NCBI RefSeq assembly: GCF_006540005.1
Contig: NZ_BJOC01000027.1
Span: 1 to 49,346, forward strand
DNA: 49,346 nt
Direction: 5' to 3'
Source of the DNA: Halomonas halmophila
GTDB lineage: Bacteria; Pseudomonadota; Gammaproteobacteria; Pseudomonadales; Halomonadaceae
Below, piece by piece: positions 9,587 to 17,895 of the stretch. A program made the translations under genes and the position numbers. The notes beneath the pieces are model-generated. The model did no database searches, had not been told where the DNA came from, and saw nothing but the letters and a program-made list of their open reading frames with translations. Each line of letters starts with the position of its first letter. The stretch's first letter is position 1.

Positions 9587-10714
9587 TCAATCCGCGTCGA
9601 TCTGAATCGACTGGATATAGCGTTCGTGGCGGCGTGTACGGTCCTTGACGCGGCCTACCAGCTGGCCACAGGCAGCATCGATATCGTCGCCGCGGGTCGA
9701 GCGGATCGTCGCGTTTAGGTTGAGGTCGTACAGCCACTGCTGGAAGCGCTTCACCTGGTTGCGCGACGGCGTTTCGTACCCCGAGTGCGGAAAGGGGTTG
9801 AACGGAATCAGGTTGATCTTGCTGGGCAGCTCCTCGAGCAACTCGGCGAGTTGCTGGGCATGCTCCTGCTGATCATTGACGTCCTTCATCATGGTGTACT
9901 CGATGGTCACCACGCGCGCATCGTCGCACTTCGCTAGATAACGCTTGCAGGAATCCAGCAGGGTGCGAATGTTGTACTTGCGGTTGAGCGGCACCAGCTC
10001 GCTGCGCAGCTCGTCATTGGCGGCGTGCAGCGAAATGGCCAGGCTCACGTCGAGCTCGTCGCCCAGCTTGTCCAGCATCGGCACCACACCGGAGGTGGAG
10101 AGCGTGACACGGCGCTTGGAGAGACTGTAGGCGTTGTCGTCGAGCATCAGCTTCATGGCCGGCACGACATTGTCGTAATTCATCAGCGGCTCGCCCATGC
10201 CCATCATCACCACATTGGTGACGGGGCGATTGGCGGTGTCGTGGCGTGGCCCGAAGCTGTTGCTGGCCACCCACACCTGGCCGATGACCTCGGCGGCCGT
10301 GAGGTTGCGCTGGAAGCCCTGCTTGCCGGTGGAACAGAAGCTGCAGTCCAGCGAGCAGCCGACCTGCGAGGATACGCAGAGCGTGCGCCGTTTGCCGTTC
10401 TCGGCCGGAATCAGCACGGTTTCGACATAGCTGCCGTCCTCCACTTCCAGGACCCACTTGCGGGTGCCGTCATTGGAGGAGCCTTCGTAGACCACGCTGG
10501 GGCCGCGTATTTCGGCGACCTCGTCAAGGCGGGCCCGCAGGGCTTTTGACAGGTTGGTCATGGCCTCGAAGTCGTCGCAGCCTTCCTGGTGAATCCATTT
10601 CATCACCTGAGCGGCGCGAAACTTCTTCTCGCCGATGGAAAGGAAGAACGCTTCCATTTCCTCGCGCGTCATGCCGAGCAAGTTGAGGCGTTGGGAAGCA
10701 GTGGTGGCAGTCAT
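9587..10714 (-). CDS. rlmN: 23S rRNA/tRNA adenine-C2 methyltransferase RlmN
   Basis: RlmN is a radical SAM enzyme that methylates C2 of A2503 in 23S rRNA and A37 in some tRNAs. The radical SAM cysteines are Cys120, Cys124 and Cys127 (CSLDCSFC), and Cys349 (DAACGQL) is the likely methyl-carrier/resolving cysteine near the C-terminus. At 375 residues it has normal length. pilF follows 108 bp downstream beyond a hairpin and ndk precedes by 54 bp, the usual order. Confidence 0.96.
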   Translation of the reverse strand: MTATTASQRLNLLGMTREEMEAFFLSIGEKKFRAAQVMKWIHQEGCDDFEAMTNLSKALRARLDEVAEIRGPSVVYEGSSNDGTRKWVLEVEDGSYVETVLIPAENGKRRTLCVSSQVGCSLDCSFCSTGKQGFQRNLTAAEVIGQVWVASNSFGPRHDTANRPVTNVVMMGMGEPLMNYDNVVPAMKLMLDDNAYSLSKRRVTLSTSGVVPMLDKLGDELDVSLAISLHAANDELRSELVPLNRKYNIRTLLDSCKRYLAKCDDARVVTIEYTMMKDVNDQQEHAQQLAELLEELPSKINLIPFNPFPHSGYETPSRNQVKRFQQWLYDLNLNATIRSTRGDDIDAACGQLVGRVKDRTRRHERYIQSIQIDAD

Positions 10715-10737
10715 GATAGTCAGCGGTCGGTCGGGGC

Positions 10738-10767
10738 GGGGGTGCTGGCACCCCCGCTGGACGGGGG
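10738..10767 (-). terminator. GC-rich stem-loops between ndk and rlmN
   Basis: A nearly perfect palindrome, GGGGGTGC (10738-10745) and GCACCCCC (10748-10755), overlaps a second possible pairing of CCCCC (10751-10755) with GGGGG (10763-10767). The two stems are mutually exclusive. There is no T-run, so partial termination or transcript protection after ndk is more likely than full termination. Confidence 0.4.
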
Positions 10768-10768
10768 A

Positions 10769-11197
10769 TCAGCCTCGCGGGCAGATCTCGTCGTCGCTAA
10801 AGAAGTAAGCGATTTCACGCTCGGCGGATTCCGGCGAGTCGGAGCCGTGCACCGCATTGGCGTCAATCGACTGGGCGTAATCGGCACGGATGGTGCCGGG
10901 GTCGGCTTCCTTGGGGTTGGTCGCGCCCATCAGGTCACGGTTGGCGCTGATGGCGTTGTCGCCTTCCAGCACCTGGACGATGACCGGGCCGGAGGTCATG
11001 AAACCAACCAGGTCGGGAAAGAAGGGGCGATCCTTGTGCTCCGCGTAGAAGCCTTCTGCCTTCTCCTGGGAGAGATGCAGCATCTTGGCGGCGACGATCT
11101 TCAGGCCGGCGTTTTCGAAGCGGCTTTCGATCTCGCCGATGGCGTTCTTGGCAACGGCGTCGGGCTTGATGATGGACAGGGTGCGTTCTGTAGCCAT
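10769..11197 (-). CDS. ndk: Nucleoside diphosphate kinase
   Basis: Ndk transfers the gamma phosphate of ATP to other NDPs through a phosphohistidine. His117 in NAVHGSDS is the catalytic residue. The 142-residue protein begins [15 protein letters not shown], the family N-terminus. The frame runs 68 codons further upstream, but family length and a GGAGAG before the ATG at 11197 support this start. In Pseudomonas the iscX-fdx-hscA-hscB-iscA run lies between ndk and iscU; here iscA alone precedes ndk, 173 bp away. Confidence 0.97.
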   Translation of the reverse strand: MATERTLSIIKPDAVAKNAIGEIESRFENAGLKIVAAKMLHLSQEKAEGFYAEHKDRPFFPDLVGFMTSGPVIVQVLEGDNAISANRDLMGATNPKEADPGTIRADYAQSIDANAVHGSDSPESAEREIAYFFSDDEICPRG

Positions 11198-11233
11198 GGG
11201 GCGTGCTCTCCAGGTATCGGCTAATGATGGCCT

Positions 11234-11264
11234 CGCGCCGCCCCGAGGGTCTCGGCGCGGCGCG
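11234..11264 (-). promoter_or_regulatory. Strong hairpin in ndk 5' leader
   Basis: Left arm 11234-11247 and right arm 11251-11264 pair through a 5-bp stem (CCGAG/CTCGG, loop GGT), one mismatch, then 8 further GC-rich pairs. It lies between a predicted promoter and the ndk start. It could be a leader stabiliser or the end of the iscA transcript; no T-run is present. Confidence 0.4.
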
Positions 11265-11311
11265 GGGCTTATGGTTGATGCGGTTCGGCCTGAGCTGCCG
11301 AATGGGCGCAG

Positions 11312-11341
11312 AGTATACCGTCCCGGAGCGGTGATGAACAA
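11312..11341 (-). promoter_or_regulatory. Predicted sigma-70 promoter of ndk
   Basis: On the minus strand TTGTTC (11336-11341) and TATACT (11312-11317) are separated by 18 bp, in the 173-bp gap between iscA and ndk. The -10 is a good match, the -35 moderate. Confidence 0.45.
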
Positions 11342-11370
11342 TTCACGCCGCCCGCTGCCTGACGCCGGGG

Positions 11371-11697
11371 TTAGACGCTGAAGCTCTCGCCGCAGCCGCA
11401 CTCGTCCTTGACGTTGGGGTTGTTGAAGCGGAAGAAACGGTTGAGCCCTTCCGAAACATAGTCGACTTCACTGCCGTCGAGCATTTCCAGGGCGTCCGGG
11501 GCGACGAACACCTTGACGCCGTGCTCCTCGAAGGCCACGTCATCGTTCGAGGCCTCATCGGCGAAGTCGAGTACATAGCTGTAGCCCGAGCAGCCGCTGG
11601 GCTTGACCGTGACACGCAGCCCCAGGCCGTGCCCGCGCTCGTCGAGCACGCGATGGATCTGGTCGGCAGCGGCAGTGGTGATGGATAGGTTAGCCAT
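11371..11697 (-). CDS. iscA: Fe-S cluster assembly protein IscA
   Basis: A 108-residue A-type Fe-S carrier. The three ligands are Cys36 (SGCSG), Cys100 and Cys102 (DECGCGESF). The sequence [14 protein letters not shown] is IscA-like rather than ErpA-like. GGAGG precedes the ATG by five bases and iscS ends 21 bp upstream. In the standard operon iscU stands between iscS and iscA, and hscB, hscA and fdx follow. None is present here, so this carrier must obtain clusters from another scaffold, perhaps the SUF system, which is not in the window. Confidence 0.93.
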   Translation of the reverse strand: MANLSITTAAADQIHRVLDERGHGLGLRVTVKPSGCSGYSYVLDFADEASNDDVAFEEHGVKVFVAPDALEMLDGSEVDYVSEGLNRFFRFNNPNVKDECGCGESFSV

Positions 11698-11718
11698 GAT
11701 GGCCTCCTGCTCGATAAA

Positions 11719-12867
11719 TTAGCGGCGAAGCCCGGTCAGGGCATGCCTCAATGTGGCGATGGTCCGGTCGATATCGTCTTCGGTGGTGAAACGGCCGAAG
11801 CTGAAGCGCAACGAGGCCAGCGCCAATGGCCGGGTCACACCGATCTCTTTCAACACATAGGATGGCTCGACGCTGGCGGAGTTGCATGCCGATCCGGTCG
11901 AGACGGCAATGTTGCGCAGCGCCATCAGCAGCGACTCGCCGTCGACGCCGGAAAAGCCCAGGTTGAGAATGTTCGGCACCGAGGCCTCGGCGGTACTGTT
12001 GAGATGGACGCCGTCGAGGTCGGCGAGCCCCTCGAGGAAGCGGTCGCGCAGGCCTTCGATGCGGGCCTGATCCGCCTCGCTCTCGCGGCCGGCGATGGCA
12101 AAGGCCTCGCCCATGCCGGCGATCTGGTGCGTCGGCAGGGTGCCGGAGCGCATGCCGCGCTCGTGGCCGCCACCATGAATCAGGGCCTCGAGCCGGATAT
12201 CCGGCGAGCGCTTCACGTACAAGGCGCCGACGCCCTTGGGGCCATAGGCCTTGTGGCCGGAGAGCGACATCAGGTCGATGCCCTGGTCGGCCACGTCCAG
12301 GGGCAGGCGGCCGACGGCCTGGGCGGCATCGCTGTGAAAGAGCGCGCCGACTGCGTGGGCGGCCTCGGACAGCGCGGCCAGGTCGTGGATGCTGCCCAGC
12401 TCATTGTTCACTGCCATCAGCGAGACCACCACCGTGTCGTCGCGCAGCACCTCCTTGAGGGCTTGCGGGCTGATGCGTCCACTGGCATCGGGCGTCAGCC
12501 AGGTGACGTCGCAACCTTCCTTTTCCAGCGCCACCGCGGTGTCGATGACGGCCTTGTGCTCGATGGTCGAGGTCACCAGGTGGCGACCCTTCTCCCGATT
12601 GGCCCGCATAACGCCGATCAGCGCCAGGTTGTCGGCCTCGGTGGCGCCGCTGGTCCAGACGATCTCGCGCGGGTCGGCCCCGATCCGGTCGGCGACCTGT
12701 CGGCGCGCGCTCTCGACGGCCTGTTCGGCCTGCCAGCCGGGCATGTGACTGCGCGAAGCAGGGTTGGCGAACACGCCATCCAGTGTCAGATGCCGGCTCA
12801 TGACCTCGGCGACCCTGGGGTCGACGGGGGTCGTGGCAGCGTAATCGAGGTAGATGGGTGCGCTCAT
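11719..12867 (-). CDS. iscS: Cysteine desulfurase IscS, lacking the C-terminal tail
   Basis: IscS takes sulfur from cysteine (PLP-dependent) for Fe-S clusters and tRNA thiolation. Lys206 (SGHKAYGPKG) and the persulfide Cys328 (GSACNSASVEPSYV) fall at the same numbers as in E. coli. The protein is 382 residues against 404 in E. coli. It ends RHALTGLRR and so lacks about 22 residues (the LSPLWEMYKQG region) that in E. coli contributes to IscU binding. The frame extends 64 codons upstream, but the ATG at 12867 gives the family N-terminus. The truncation is clean: the stop is followed 21 bp later by iscA with no trace of iscU. Confidence 0.94.
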   Translation of the reverse strand: MSAPIYLDYAATTPVDPRVAEVMSRHLTLDGVFANPASRSHMPGWQAEQAVESARRQVADRIGADPREIVWTSGATEADNLALIGVMRANREKGRHLVTSTIEHKAVIDTAVALEKEGCDVTWLTPDASGRISPQALKEVLRDDTVVVSLMAVNNELGSIHDLAALSEAAHAVGALFHSDAAQAVGRLPLDVADQGIDLMSLSGHKAYGPKGVGALYVKRSPDIRLEALIHGGGHERGMRSGTLPTHQIAGMGEAFAIAGRESEADQARIEGLRDRFLEGLADLDGVHLNSTAEASVPNILNLGFSGVDGESLLMALRNIAVSTGSACNSASVEPSYVLKEIGVTRPLALASLRFSFGRFTTEDDIDRTIATLRHALTGLRR

Positions 12868-12955
12868 GGGCGATGAACCCTTGATCCAGGTACCACGCTC
12901 GGGCGGCGGCCCGGGTGGTGGAGCGTTGGATGAATCGGCAACAGGTGCACCCGGT

Positions 12956-13423
12956 TCAGGGTGACGAGGCCGGAATCTGCTTGTCGGCCACACGGCGTTG
13001 CCGCGTGGCAATGGCCTGAAACTCGTTGCGCCCGGCCAGTTGCCCGAGGGTGACCCCATCCAGAAAGCCGTGGATCTGCTCGGAAAGCTCGTGCCACAGG
13101 TGGTGGGTCAGGCAGGTGTCGCCCTGCTGACAATCCGACATGCCACCGCAACGTGTGGCATCCACCGACTCGTCGACGGCATCGATCACCCGGGCCACCG
13201 AAATGTGCTCAGCGGCTTGCGTCAACAGGTAGCCGCCGCCCGGGCCGCGTACGCTTTCCACCAGACCGCTGCGCCGCAGACGAGCAAACAGCTGTTCCAG
13301 GTAGGACAGCGAGATTTCCTGGCGCTTGGCGATGTCGGCGAGGCAGATCGGCCCCTGGTCGGCGTGCATCGCCAGGTCGAGCATGGCGGTGACGGCATAG
13401 CGTCCCTTGGTGGTCAGGCGCAT
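12956..13423 (-). CDS. iscR: Fe-S-sensing Rrf2 regulator IscR
   Basis: A 155-residue winged-helix Rrf2 regulator. Cys92, Cys98 and Cys104 (C-x5-C-x5-C) match the [2Fe-2S] ligands of E. coli IscR in number and position. The N-terminus [15 protein letters not shown] is the family signature. It is the first gene of the iscR-iscS-iscA run, 88 bp before iscS. A palindrome overlaps its predicted promoter (13508-13524), so autorepression is likely. With iscU gone, what this sensor reads is an open question. Confidence 0.95.
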   Translation of the reverse strand: MRLTTKGRYAVTAMLDLAMHADQGPICLADIAKRQEISLSYLEQLFARLRRSGLVESVRGPGGGYLLTQAAEHISVARVIDAVDESVDATRCGGMSDCQQGDTCLTHHLWHELSEQIHGFLDGVTLGQLAGRNEFQAIATRQRRVADKQIPASSP

Positions 13424-13496
13424 GGTGCTTCACCTCGGCACCGGGTTGGACGTCGGTCATCTTGCCGGCCAGCCGCAGCATGGCCGGCAGGATGTC

Positions 13497-13526
13497 ATTA
13501 TGATAAAGACCCAGTATACGGGTCAA
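13497..13526 (-). promoter_or_regulatory. iscR promoter with overlapping palindrome
   Basis: On the minus strand TTGACC (13521-13526) and CATAAT (13497-13502) are 18 bp apart, about 75 bp before iscR. The palindrome GACCCAGTATACGGGTC (13508-13524, plus-strand reading) covers the -35 and spacer and also touches the cysE stop codon. Position suits IscR autorepression, but the half-site spacing differs from the E. coli type 1 consensus I remember. Confidence 0.5.
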
Positions 13527-14458
13527 CCATTACGCTGCCGGTCGTGGCGGGAGTCCTCTGGCGCGCTGTCCGGGTCGGCCTGGCGCGGCGTGTCCGCTTG
13601 CGGGCTGTCGTCGGGCGTTGCATCCGTGGGGTCCGCTTTTTGTGCCGACTCCGTCTCCGACGGCGGGCAGCAGTGGTCCACGCCTTCCAGGATGTCGGCA
13701 AAGTCCTCTTCGCGCAGCTCGGGCAGCCGGCCGTCGCGGAAGCCGGCATCGATCTGGCGCAGCGTCGAGCACATGCGCTCGATGCGCTCGTCGACCACGT
13801 GCATGTGATCGAGCATGGCCTGCATGGAGCGAGCCACGGGGTCGGGCATGTCCTGGCTGACGCCATAGGCGTCGAAGCCGAACTTGCGGCGGATGGCCTC
13901 GCGGCGTTCGGGGTCGACCTGCAGGGCTTCTTCGGTATCCGGGTCACTGCGCTGCACGATCTTGCCGGGAATGCCAACCACGGTCGCGCCGGCCGGCACT
14001 TCCTTGGTGATGACGGCATTGGAGCCCACCTTGGCAGCGGCACCCACGTTGAAGGGGCCGAGAATCTTGGCGCCGGCACCGACGATCACACCGTCGCCCA
14101 GGGTGGGGTGGCGCTTGCCGTGATGCCAGCTGGTGCCCCCCAGGGTGACGCCCTGGTAGAGCGTCACATCATCGCCGACCACGGTGGTCTCGCCGATCAC
14201 CACCCCCATGCCGTGGTCGATGAAGAAGCGCCGGCCGATGCTCGCCCCGGGGTGAATCTCGATGCCGGTCAACCAGCGCCCCAGGGTGGACAGGGTGCGA
14301 GCCAGCCATTTCAGGTTGCGCTGCCACAACCAGTGGCCCAGGCGATGGAGCAGCAGGGCGTGCAGGCCCGGGTAGTTGGTCAGGACTTCGAGAAAGTTGC
14401 GTGCCGCCGGGTCGCGGGCGAATACGCTGTTGATGTCCTCGCGCAGACGTTGAAACAT
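13523..14458 (-). CDS. cysE: Serine O-acetyltransferase CysE
   Basis: CysE makes O-acetylserine for cysteine synthesis. The 311-residue protein has the N-terminal helical domain, then left-handed beta-helix hexapeptide repeats ([31 protein letters not shown]) with the active-site His in [11 protein letters not shown]. Compared with the roughly 260-270 residues of familiar bacterial CysE, it has about 45 extra C-terminal residues that are acidic and low in complexity ([20 protein letters not shown]). Normal CysE C-termini carry the peptide that docks on cysteine synthase, so complex formation may differ. It lies directly upstream of iscR, as in Pseudomonas. Confidence 0.94.
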   Translation of the reverse strand: MFQRLREDINSVFARDPAARNFLEVLTNYPGLHALLLHRLGHWLWQRNLKWLARTLSTLGRWLTGIEIHPGASIGRRFFIDHGMGVVIGETTVVGDDVTLYQGVTLGGTSWHHGKRHPTLGDGVIVGAGAKILGPFNVGAAAKVGSNAVITKEVPAGATVVGIPGKIVQRSDPDTEEALQVDPERREAIRRKFGFDAYGVSQDMPDPVARSMQAMLDHMHVVDERIERMCSTLRQIDAGFRDGRLPELREEDFADILEGVDHCCPPSETESAQKADPTDATPDDSPQADTPRQADPDSAPEDSRHDRQRNG

Positions 14459-14532
14459 GCGGCGATCCTTGGGTTAGGGCGAGTCGTTGTCTGTCATAGT
14501 GGGCGTCGCTCGCGCGGCGTTCAAGCGCTGCA

Positions 14533-15324
14533 TCAGGTGTCGGCGCGCGGCCCGTGGTGTCGCGAGTCGGGCGCCGCGTCCGGCTCGGCTTGCGCGGCCG
14601 CCACCTGGCGCTGGGTGGCGGTCAGGATGCCGCGCAGGATGTTCAGTTCCAGGCGCTCGGGGCGTGCCTTGAAGGTGTAACGGCGCAGGCGAGCCATCAG
14701 CTGACGCGGCATGGCCGGATCATGAAAGCCGATCTCGACCAGGGTGCGCTCCAGGTGCTCGAAGTAGTGCTCGAGCTCCTGATGGCTGGCCAGGGGCTCG
14801 GTTGCCGGCGCTTCGGCGTCGCCGGCTCCTTCCAGCCAGGCCAGACGACACTCGTAGGTCACGACCTGCACGGCGGCCGCCAGGTTCAGCGAACTGAAGT
14901 CCGGGTTGGTGGGGATGTGCACATGCGCATGACAGCGCTGCATCTCGGCATTGGTCAGGCCGCTGTCCTCGCGGCCGAAGACCAGGGCGATGCGGCTATC
15001 CGTGTCGGCCAACTCATCGGGTAGGCGTGCGCCGAGCTGGCGTGGCGTGAGCATCGGCCAGGGCAGGGTGCGTGAGCGCGCACTGGCGCCCACCACCAGG
15101 GTGCAGTCGCCGACGGCGTCCTCCAGGCTTTCCACGCTGCGCGCCTGGTGCACCAGGGTGTCGGCTCCCGAGGCGCGGGACACGGTCTCCGCGCTGATCG
15201 GCTCGCAACGCGGCGCCACCAGCGCCAGGTCACTGAGCCCCATGTTGTGCATGGCGCGGGCCGTGCCGCCGATGTTGCCGGGATGGCTGGTACCCACCAG
15301 AACGATGCGTATACGCTCGAGCAT
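14533..15324 (-). CDS. trmJ: tRNA (Cm32/Um32) methyltransferase TrmJ
   Basis: TrmJ is a SPOUT-class enzyme that 2'-O-methylates tRNA position 32. The 263-residue product matches the E. coli protein in the stretches MLERIRIVLVGTSHPGNIGG, SARSRTLPWPML, ALVFGREDSGLTNAE and SSLNLAAAVQV, which form the trefoil-knot SAM site. The frame extends 46 codons upstream; the ATG at 15324 aligns with the family start. It is divergent from suhB, with 215 bp between the start codons, and 74 bp upstream of cysE. Confidence 0.94.
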   Translation of the reverse strand: MLERIRIVLVGTSHPGNIGGTARAMHNMGLSDLALVAPRCEPISAETVSRASGADTLVHQARSVESLEDAVGDCTLVVGASARSRTLPWPMLTPRQLGARLPDELADTDSRIALVFGREDSGLTNAEMQRCHAHVHIPTNPDFSSLNLAAAVQVVTYECRLAWLEGAGDAEAPATEPLASHQELEHYFEHLERTLVEIGFHDPAMPRQLMARLRRYTFKARPERLELNILRGILTATQRQVAAAQAEPDAAPDSRHHGPRADT

Positions 15325-15391
15325 GAGAGCTTCCAATTGGGGACTGTCCGAGAAACGACCGCCCATCTTAGCACGATGCGGCGGCGTTGCA

Positions 15392-15420
15392 TGGCACGCG
15401 CGTGGCGTTTCTGCTAGGAT
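15392..15420 (+). promoter_or_regulatory. Possible extended -10 promoter of suhB
   Basis: TGCTAGGAT ends at 15420 and fits an extended -10 element (TGn before TAGGAT). A weak -35-like TGGCAC lies 17 bp upstream at 15392-15397. It is in the divergent trmJ-suhB spacer, about 120 bp before suhB. Confidence 0.3.
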
Positions 15421-15539
15421 TCGCGCCAACCAGCCGATCGCATCGGCTCGGGCAGTCGGCACAGGGCCGGCGTATCAGAGCCCTGCGTCACTGCCCGGCT
15501 CCCGTTCTTTAACATCACCGAGACTCCCAAGGCCCGATC

Positions 15540-16334
15540 ATGCATCCGATGGTCCAATTCGCACTGCGTGCTGCACGTAGTGCCGGCGAGCAGTTCCTGC
15601 GCATCCGCGAGCGCATCGAGAACGCTCATGAAGAACATAACCTCGACAAGCTGCTCGAGGACACGGCGCGCAATGCCGAGACACTCATCCTGCGTCAGCT
15701 GGCGCGCGGGTATCCCCAGCACGGCGTCGTCGGCCGCTACACCCCGGAGAGCACAGGGGAAGGCGAAGGTCGCGACGTGATGTGGCAGATAGAACCCGTG
15801 CACGGCTATTCCAATCTCACCGTCGCCGCCTCCGGCTTCGCGCTCTCGGTGGTCTGCATGGTCAAGGGCCGTCCGGAGCATGCGGTGGTGATCTGCCCCT
15901 TCAGCGATGACGAATACCTGATGAGCCGTGGCCGTGGCGCCCAGCTCAATGGCAAGCGTATCCGCGTGCCCCGCCATTACGCCATCGAGGGTGCGCGTAT
16001 CGCCATGGGGCTGCCCGAGGCCTCGCTGCGTTCGCGCCTGCAGCCGACCCACCTGACCCTGACCCAGCAGCTGGCGCCTCGCGTCGAGCTGATGCGCGCC
16101 TCCGGCAACGCCCTGCTGGACATCGCCGAGCTGGCCTCGGGGCGTGCCGATGCCGCCTTCGTGCTGGGCATGGAAGAACAGGAGCTGCAGGTCGGCTCGT
16201 TGATGCTCAAGGAAGCCGGTGCCTTGATGGGAATGCCCGATGGCCAGCCCACGGTTGCCGGCAACCAGCCGTTGATGGCCGCGGGACCGCGCCTTTACAA
16301 GGCACTGGTCAAGCAGCTCAAGCCGCACTTCTGA
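15540..16334 (+). CDS. suhB: SuhB-family protein with degenerate active site
   Basis: SuhB is an inositol-monophosphatase-fold protein that in E. coli also acts with NusA/B/E/G in rRNA antitermination, independently of phosphatase activity. The start MHPMVQFALRAARSAGEQ, RGRGAQLNGKRIRV and SGNALLDIAELASGR place this 264-residue protein in SuhB, as does its site beside trmJ. The metal-binding motifs are gone. The usual WVIDPLDGTTNF is WQIEPVHGYSNL (Asp84/Asp87 become Glu85/His88), the EE of the glutamate motif is GRY (65-67), and the WD of WDFAAG is EQ (213-214). Loss of magnesium-dependent catalysis is therefore expected, while the fold and probably the Nus-type function remain. No frameshift or stop is present. 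Confidence 0.9.
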   Translation: MHPMVQFALRAARSAGEQFLRIRERIENAHEEHNLDKLLEDTARNAETLILRQLARGYPQHGVVGRYTPESTGEGEGRDVMWQIEPVHGYSNLTVAASGFALSVVCMVKGRPEHAVVICPFSDDEYLMSRGRGAQLNGKRIRVPRHYAIEGARIAMGLPEASLRSRLQPTHLTLTQQLAPRVELMRASGNALLDIAELASGRADAAFVLGMEEQELQVGSLMLKEAGALMGMPDGQPTVAGNQPLMAAGPRLYKALVKQLKPHF

Positions 16335-16494
16335 ATCGGGCTCATGGGGGCGTGGCGTCTCGACAACATCTCGTTACGTTTTCGAGACTGTTCGAGAGCG
16401 GTCACTGGGTGTACGTTGAAGGTAGCCAGTGGTCATGGTGGCTGCTGGCTTCATGCCCTTCGGGCCATGAACACCATCCGCGAGAGGAGTGACG

Positions 16495-16836
16495 ATGCAA
16501 CCCCTCAGCTATTACTACTACAACGTGCTGGAAAGCCTCGAGAAGCCTTGTGATGTGCCTGCTGCACACCTGCAGGAAGGCTTTGACCTCTTGTACCACT
16601 ACGGCGGCCGCGTCGAGATGGACCTGATGCGTCGTGCCGAGGCAGCCAGCTCGAACAATGACCCGCTTCATTGGCATGAAGCGTTGGATGACGAGCAACG
16701 CGACAAGTTGCTGCGCGCCTACAAGGACGAGAACCCGGCCAAGATTCTCAAGGTGATGCAACGCAACGGCTATGCCAGCGTGCTCTATCACCATGCTCGG
16801 GAGGTGTTTCAACCCGACGCCCAGGGTGTCGCCTAG
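16495..16836 (+). CDS. Unknown 113-residue soluble protein
   Basis: I do not recognise this protein. It starts MQPLSYYYYNVLESLEK with AGGAG five bases before the ATG; a GTG six bases earlier is less likely because it overlaps that site. It has no signal peptide or membrane segment and looks mainly helical, with a Tyr run near the start, many His residues and several charged stretches (DDEQRDKLLRAYKDENPAKI). It follows suhB by 160 bp on the same strand and ends before a strong terminator, so it may share the suhB transcript. Coding is supported by codon bias, RBS and terminator. Confidence 0.75.
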   Translation: MQPLSYYYYNVLESLEKPCDVPAAHLQEGFDLLYHYGGRVEMDLMRRAEAASSNNDPLHWHEALDDEQRDKLLRAYKDENPAKILKVMQRNGYASVLYHHAREVFQPDAQGVA

Positions 16837-16888
16837 CGGCACCTTCCCCGACGGGACAAGCCGGACACTGTACCGGACGTCAGCAGAT

Positions 16889-16926
16889 AAAAAACGCCAC
16901 CCGATCGCGATCGGGTGGCGTTTTGC
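16889..16926. terminator. Bidirectional intrinsic terminator
   Basis: A perfect palindrome with 17-base arms (16891-16907 and 16908-16924) has a GC-rich core (ACGCCACCCGATCG), A-run on the left and T-run on the right. It can end the plus-strand suhB/113-aa transcript and the minus-strand secF transcript, which converge here. Confidence 0.92.
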
Positions 16927-16956
16927 ATTGCGGCAGCGGTATCTGGGCCGCGCGGG

Positions 16957-17886
16957 TCAGGGCAGTTCTTCCTCGCCTTCTTCGTCGTCGTCCTTCTGCG
17001 GTGGCATCAGGTCCACGCGCTGCAGCTTGAGCGGCAGCAGCAGGGCGGCGGAGACGTAGATGGACGAGAAGGTGCCGACTGTCACGCCGATCAACAGCGC
17101 CACGGCGAAGAAATGGATCATGTCGCCGCCGAGGAATACCAGTGCCAGCAGCACCAGCAGCGTCGTGCCGGAAGTCGCCAGGGTCCGCGACAGCGTCTGG
17201 TTGATGGATTCGTTGAAGATGGCGGGCATGTCATCGATGCGCGACTTGCGAATGTTCTCGCGGACACGGTCATAGACGACGATGGTGTCGTTCAGAGAGT
17301 AGCCGATTACCGCCAGCACGGCCGCCAGCACGGTCAGATCGAACTCGAAACCGAACAGTGCGAAGGCACCGATGACGATGATGACATCGTGAACCAGGGC
17401 CAGCAGGGCGCCGATGGCGAACTTGTACTGGAAACGAAAGGCCACGTAGAGCATCACGATGCCCAGCGCCACCAGCATACCCATGCCGCTCTGGTCGCGC
17501 AGCTGGTCGCCGACCTGGGCTCCGACGAACTCGGCGCGTACCAGCTCGACATTGCTGCCGGTCTGGCGCAGCAGGTCGACGACCTGATCGCCGACGCCGG
17601 CCTCGAAGGTTTCTTGCAGTCGAATCAGCACCTCGGTAGAAGTGCCGAATGTCTGCACCACGACGTTCTGGAAGCCGGCGGCCTCGAGTGTCTCACGCAC
17701 GGCATTCAGTGCCGGTGCCGTGGCATAGCGTACCTCGACCAGGGTGCCGCCGGTGAAGTCGAGACCCAGGTTGAGGCCCTGCCACGCCACCGCGACCACC
17801 GACACCAGCAACAGGATGGCGGAGGTGATGAAGGCGTAACGCCGCTTGCCCATGAAATCGAGCTGTCGATTGATGAGAGATTGCAT
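16957..17886 (-). CDS. secF: Protein translocase subunit SecF
   Basis: SecF, with SecD and YajC, uses the proton motive force to pull secreted proteins through SecYEG. The 309-residue protein has six expected membrane segments, the SecF signature LGLDFTGGTLVEVRYA, the TM4-5 region GYSLNDTIVVYDRVREN and an acidic C-terminus (DDDEEGEEELP). GGAAG before the ATG at 17886 favours this start over the GTG two codons upstream. It lies 9 bp after secD, and its transcript ends at the palindromic terminator. Confidence 0.96.
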   Translation of the reverse strand: MQSLINRQLDFMGKRRYAFITSAILLLVSVVAVAWQGLNLGLDFTGGTLVEVRYATAPALNAVRETLEAAGFQNVVVQTFGTSTEVLIRLQETFEAGVGDQVVDLLRQTGSNVELVRAEFVGAQVGDQLRDQSGMGMLVALGIVMLYVAFRFQYKFAIGALLALVHDVIIVIGAFALFGFEFDLTVLAAVLAVIGYSLNDTIVVYDRVRENIRKSRIDDMPAIFNESINQTLSRTLATSGTTLLVLLALVFLGGDMIHFFAVALLIGVTVGTFSSIYVSAALLLPLKLQRVDLMPPQKDDDEEGEEELP

Positions 17887-17895
17887 GGCCACTTC

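Noticed and set aside
15540..16334. suhB as a pseudogene
   Set aside because: The frame is full length with normal codon use and conserved structural motifs; only catalytic residues are changed.
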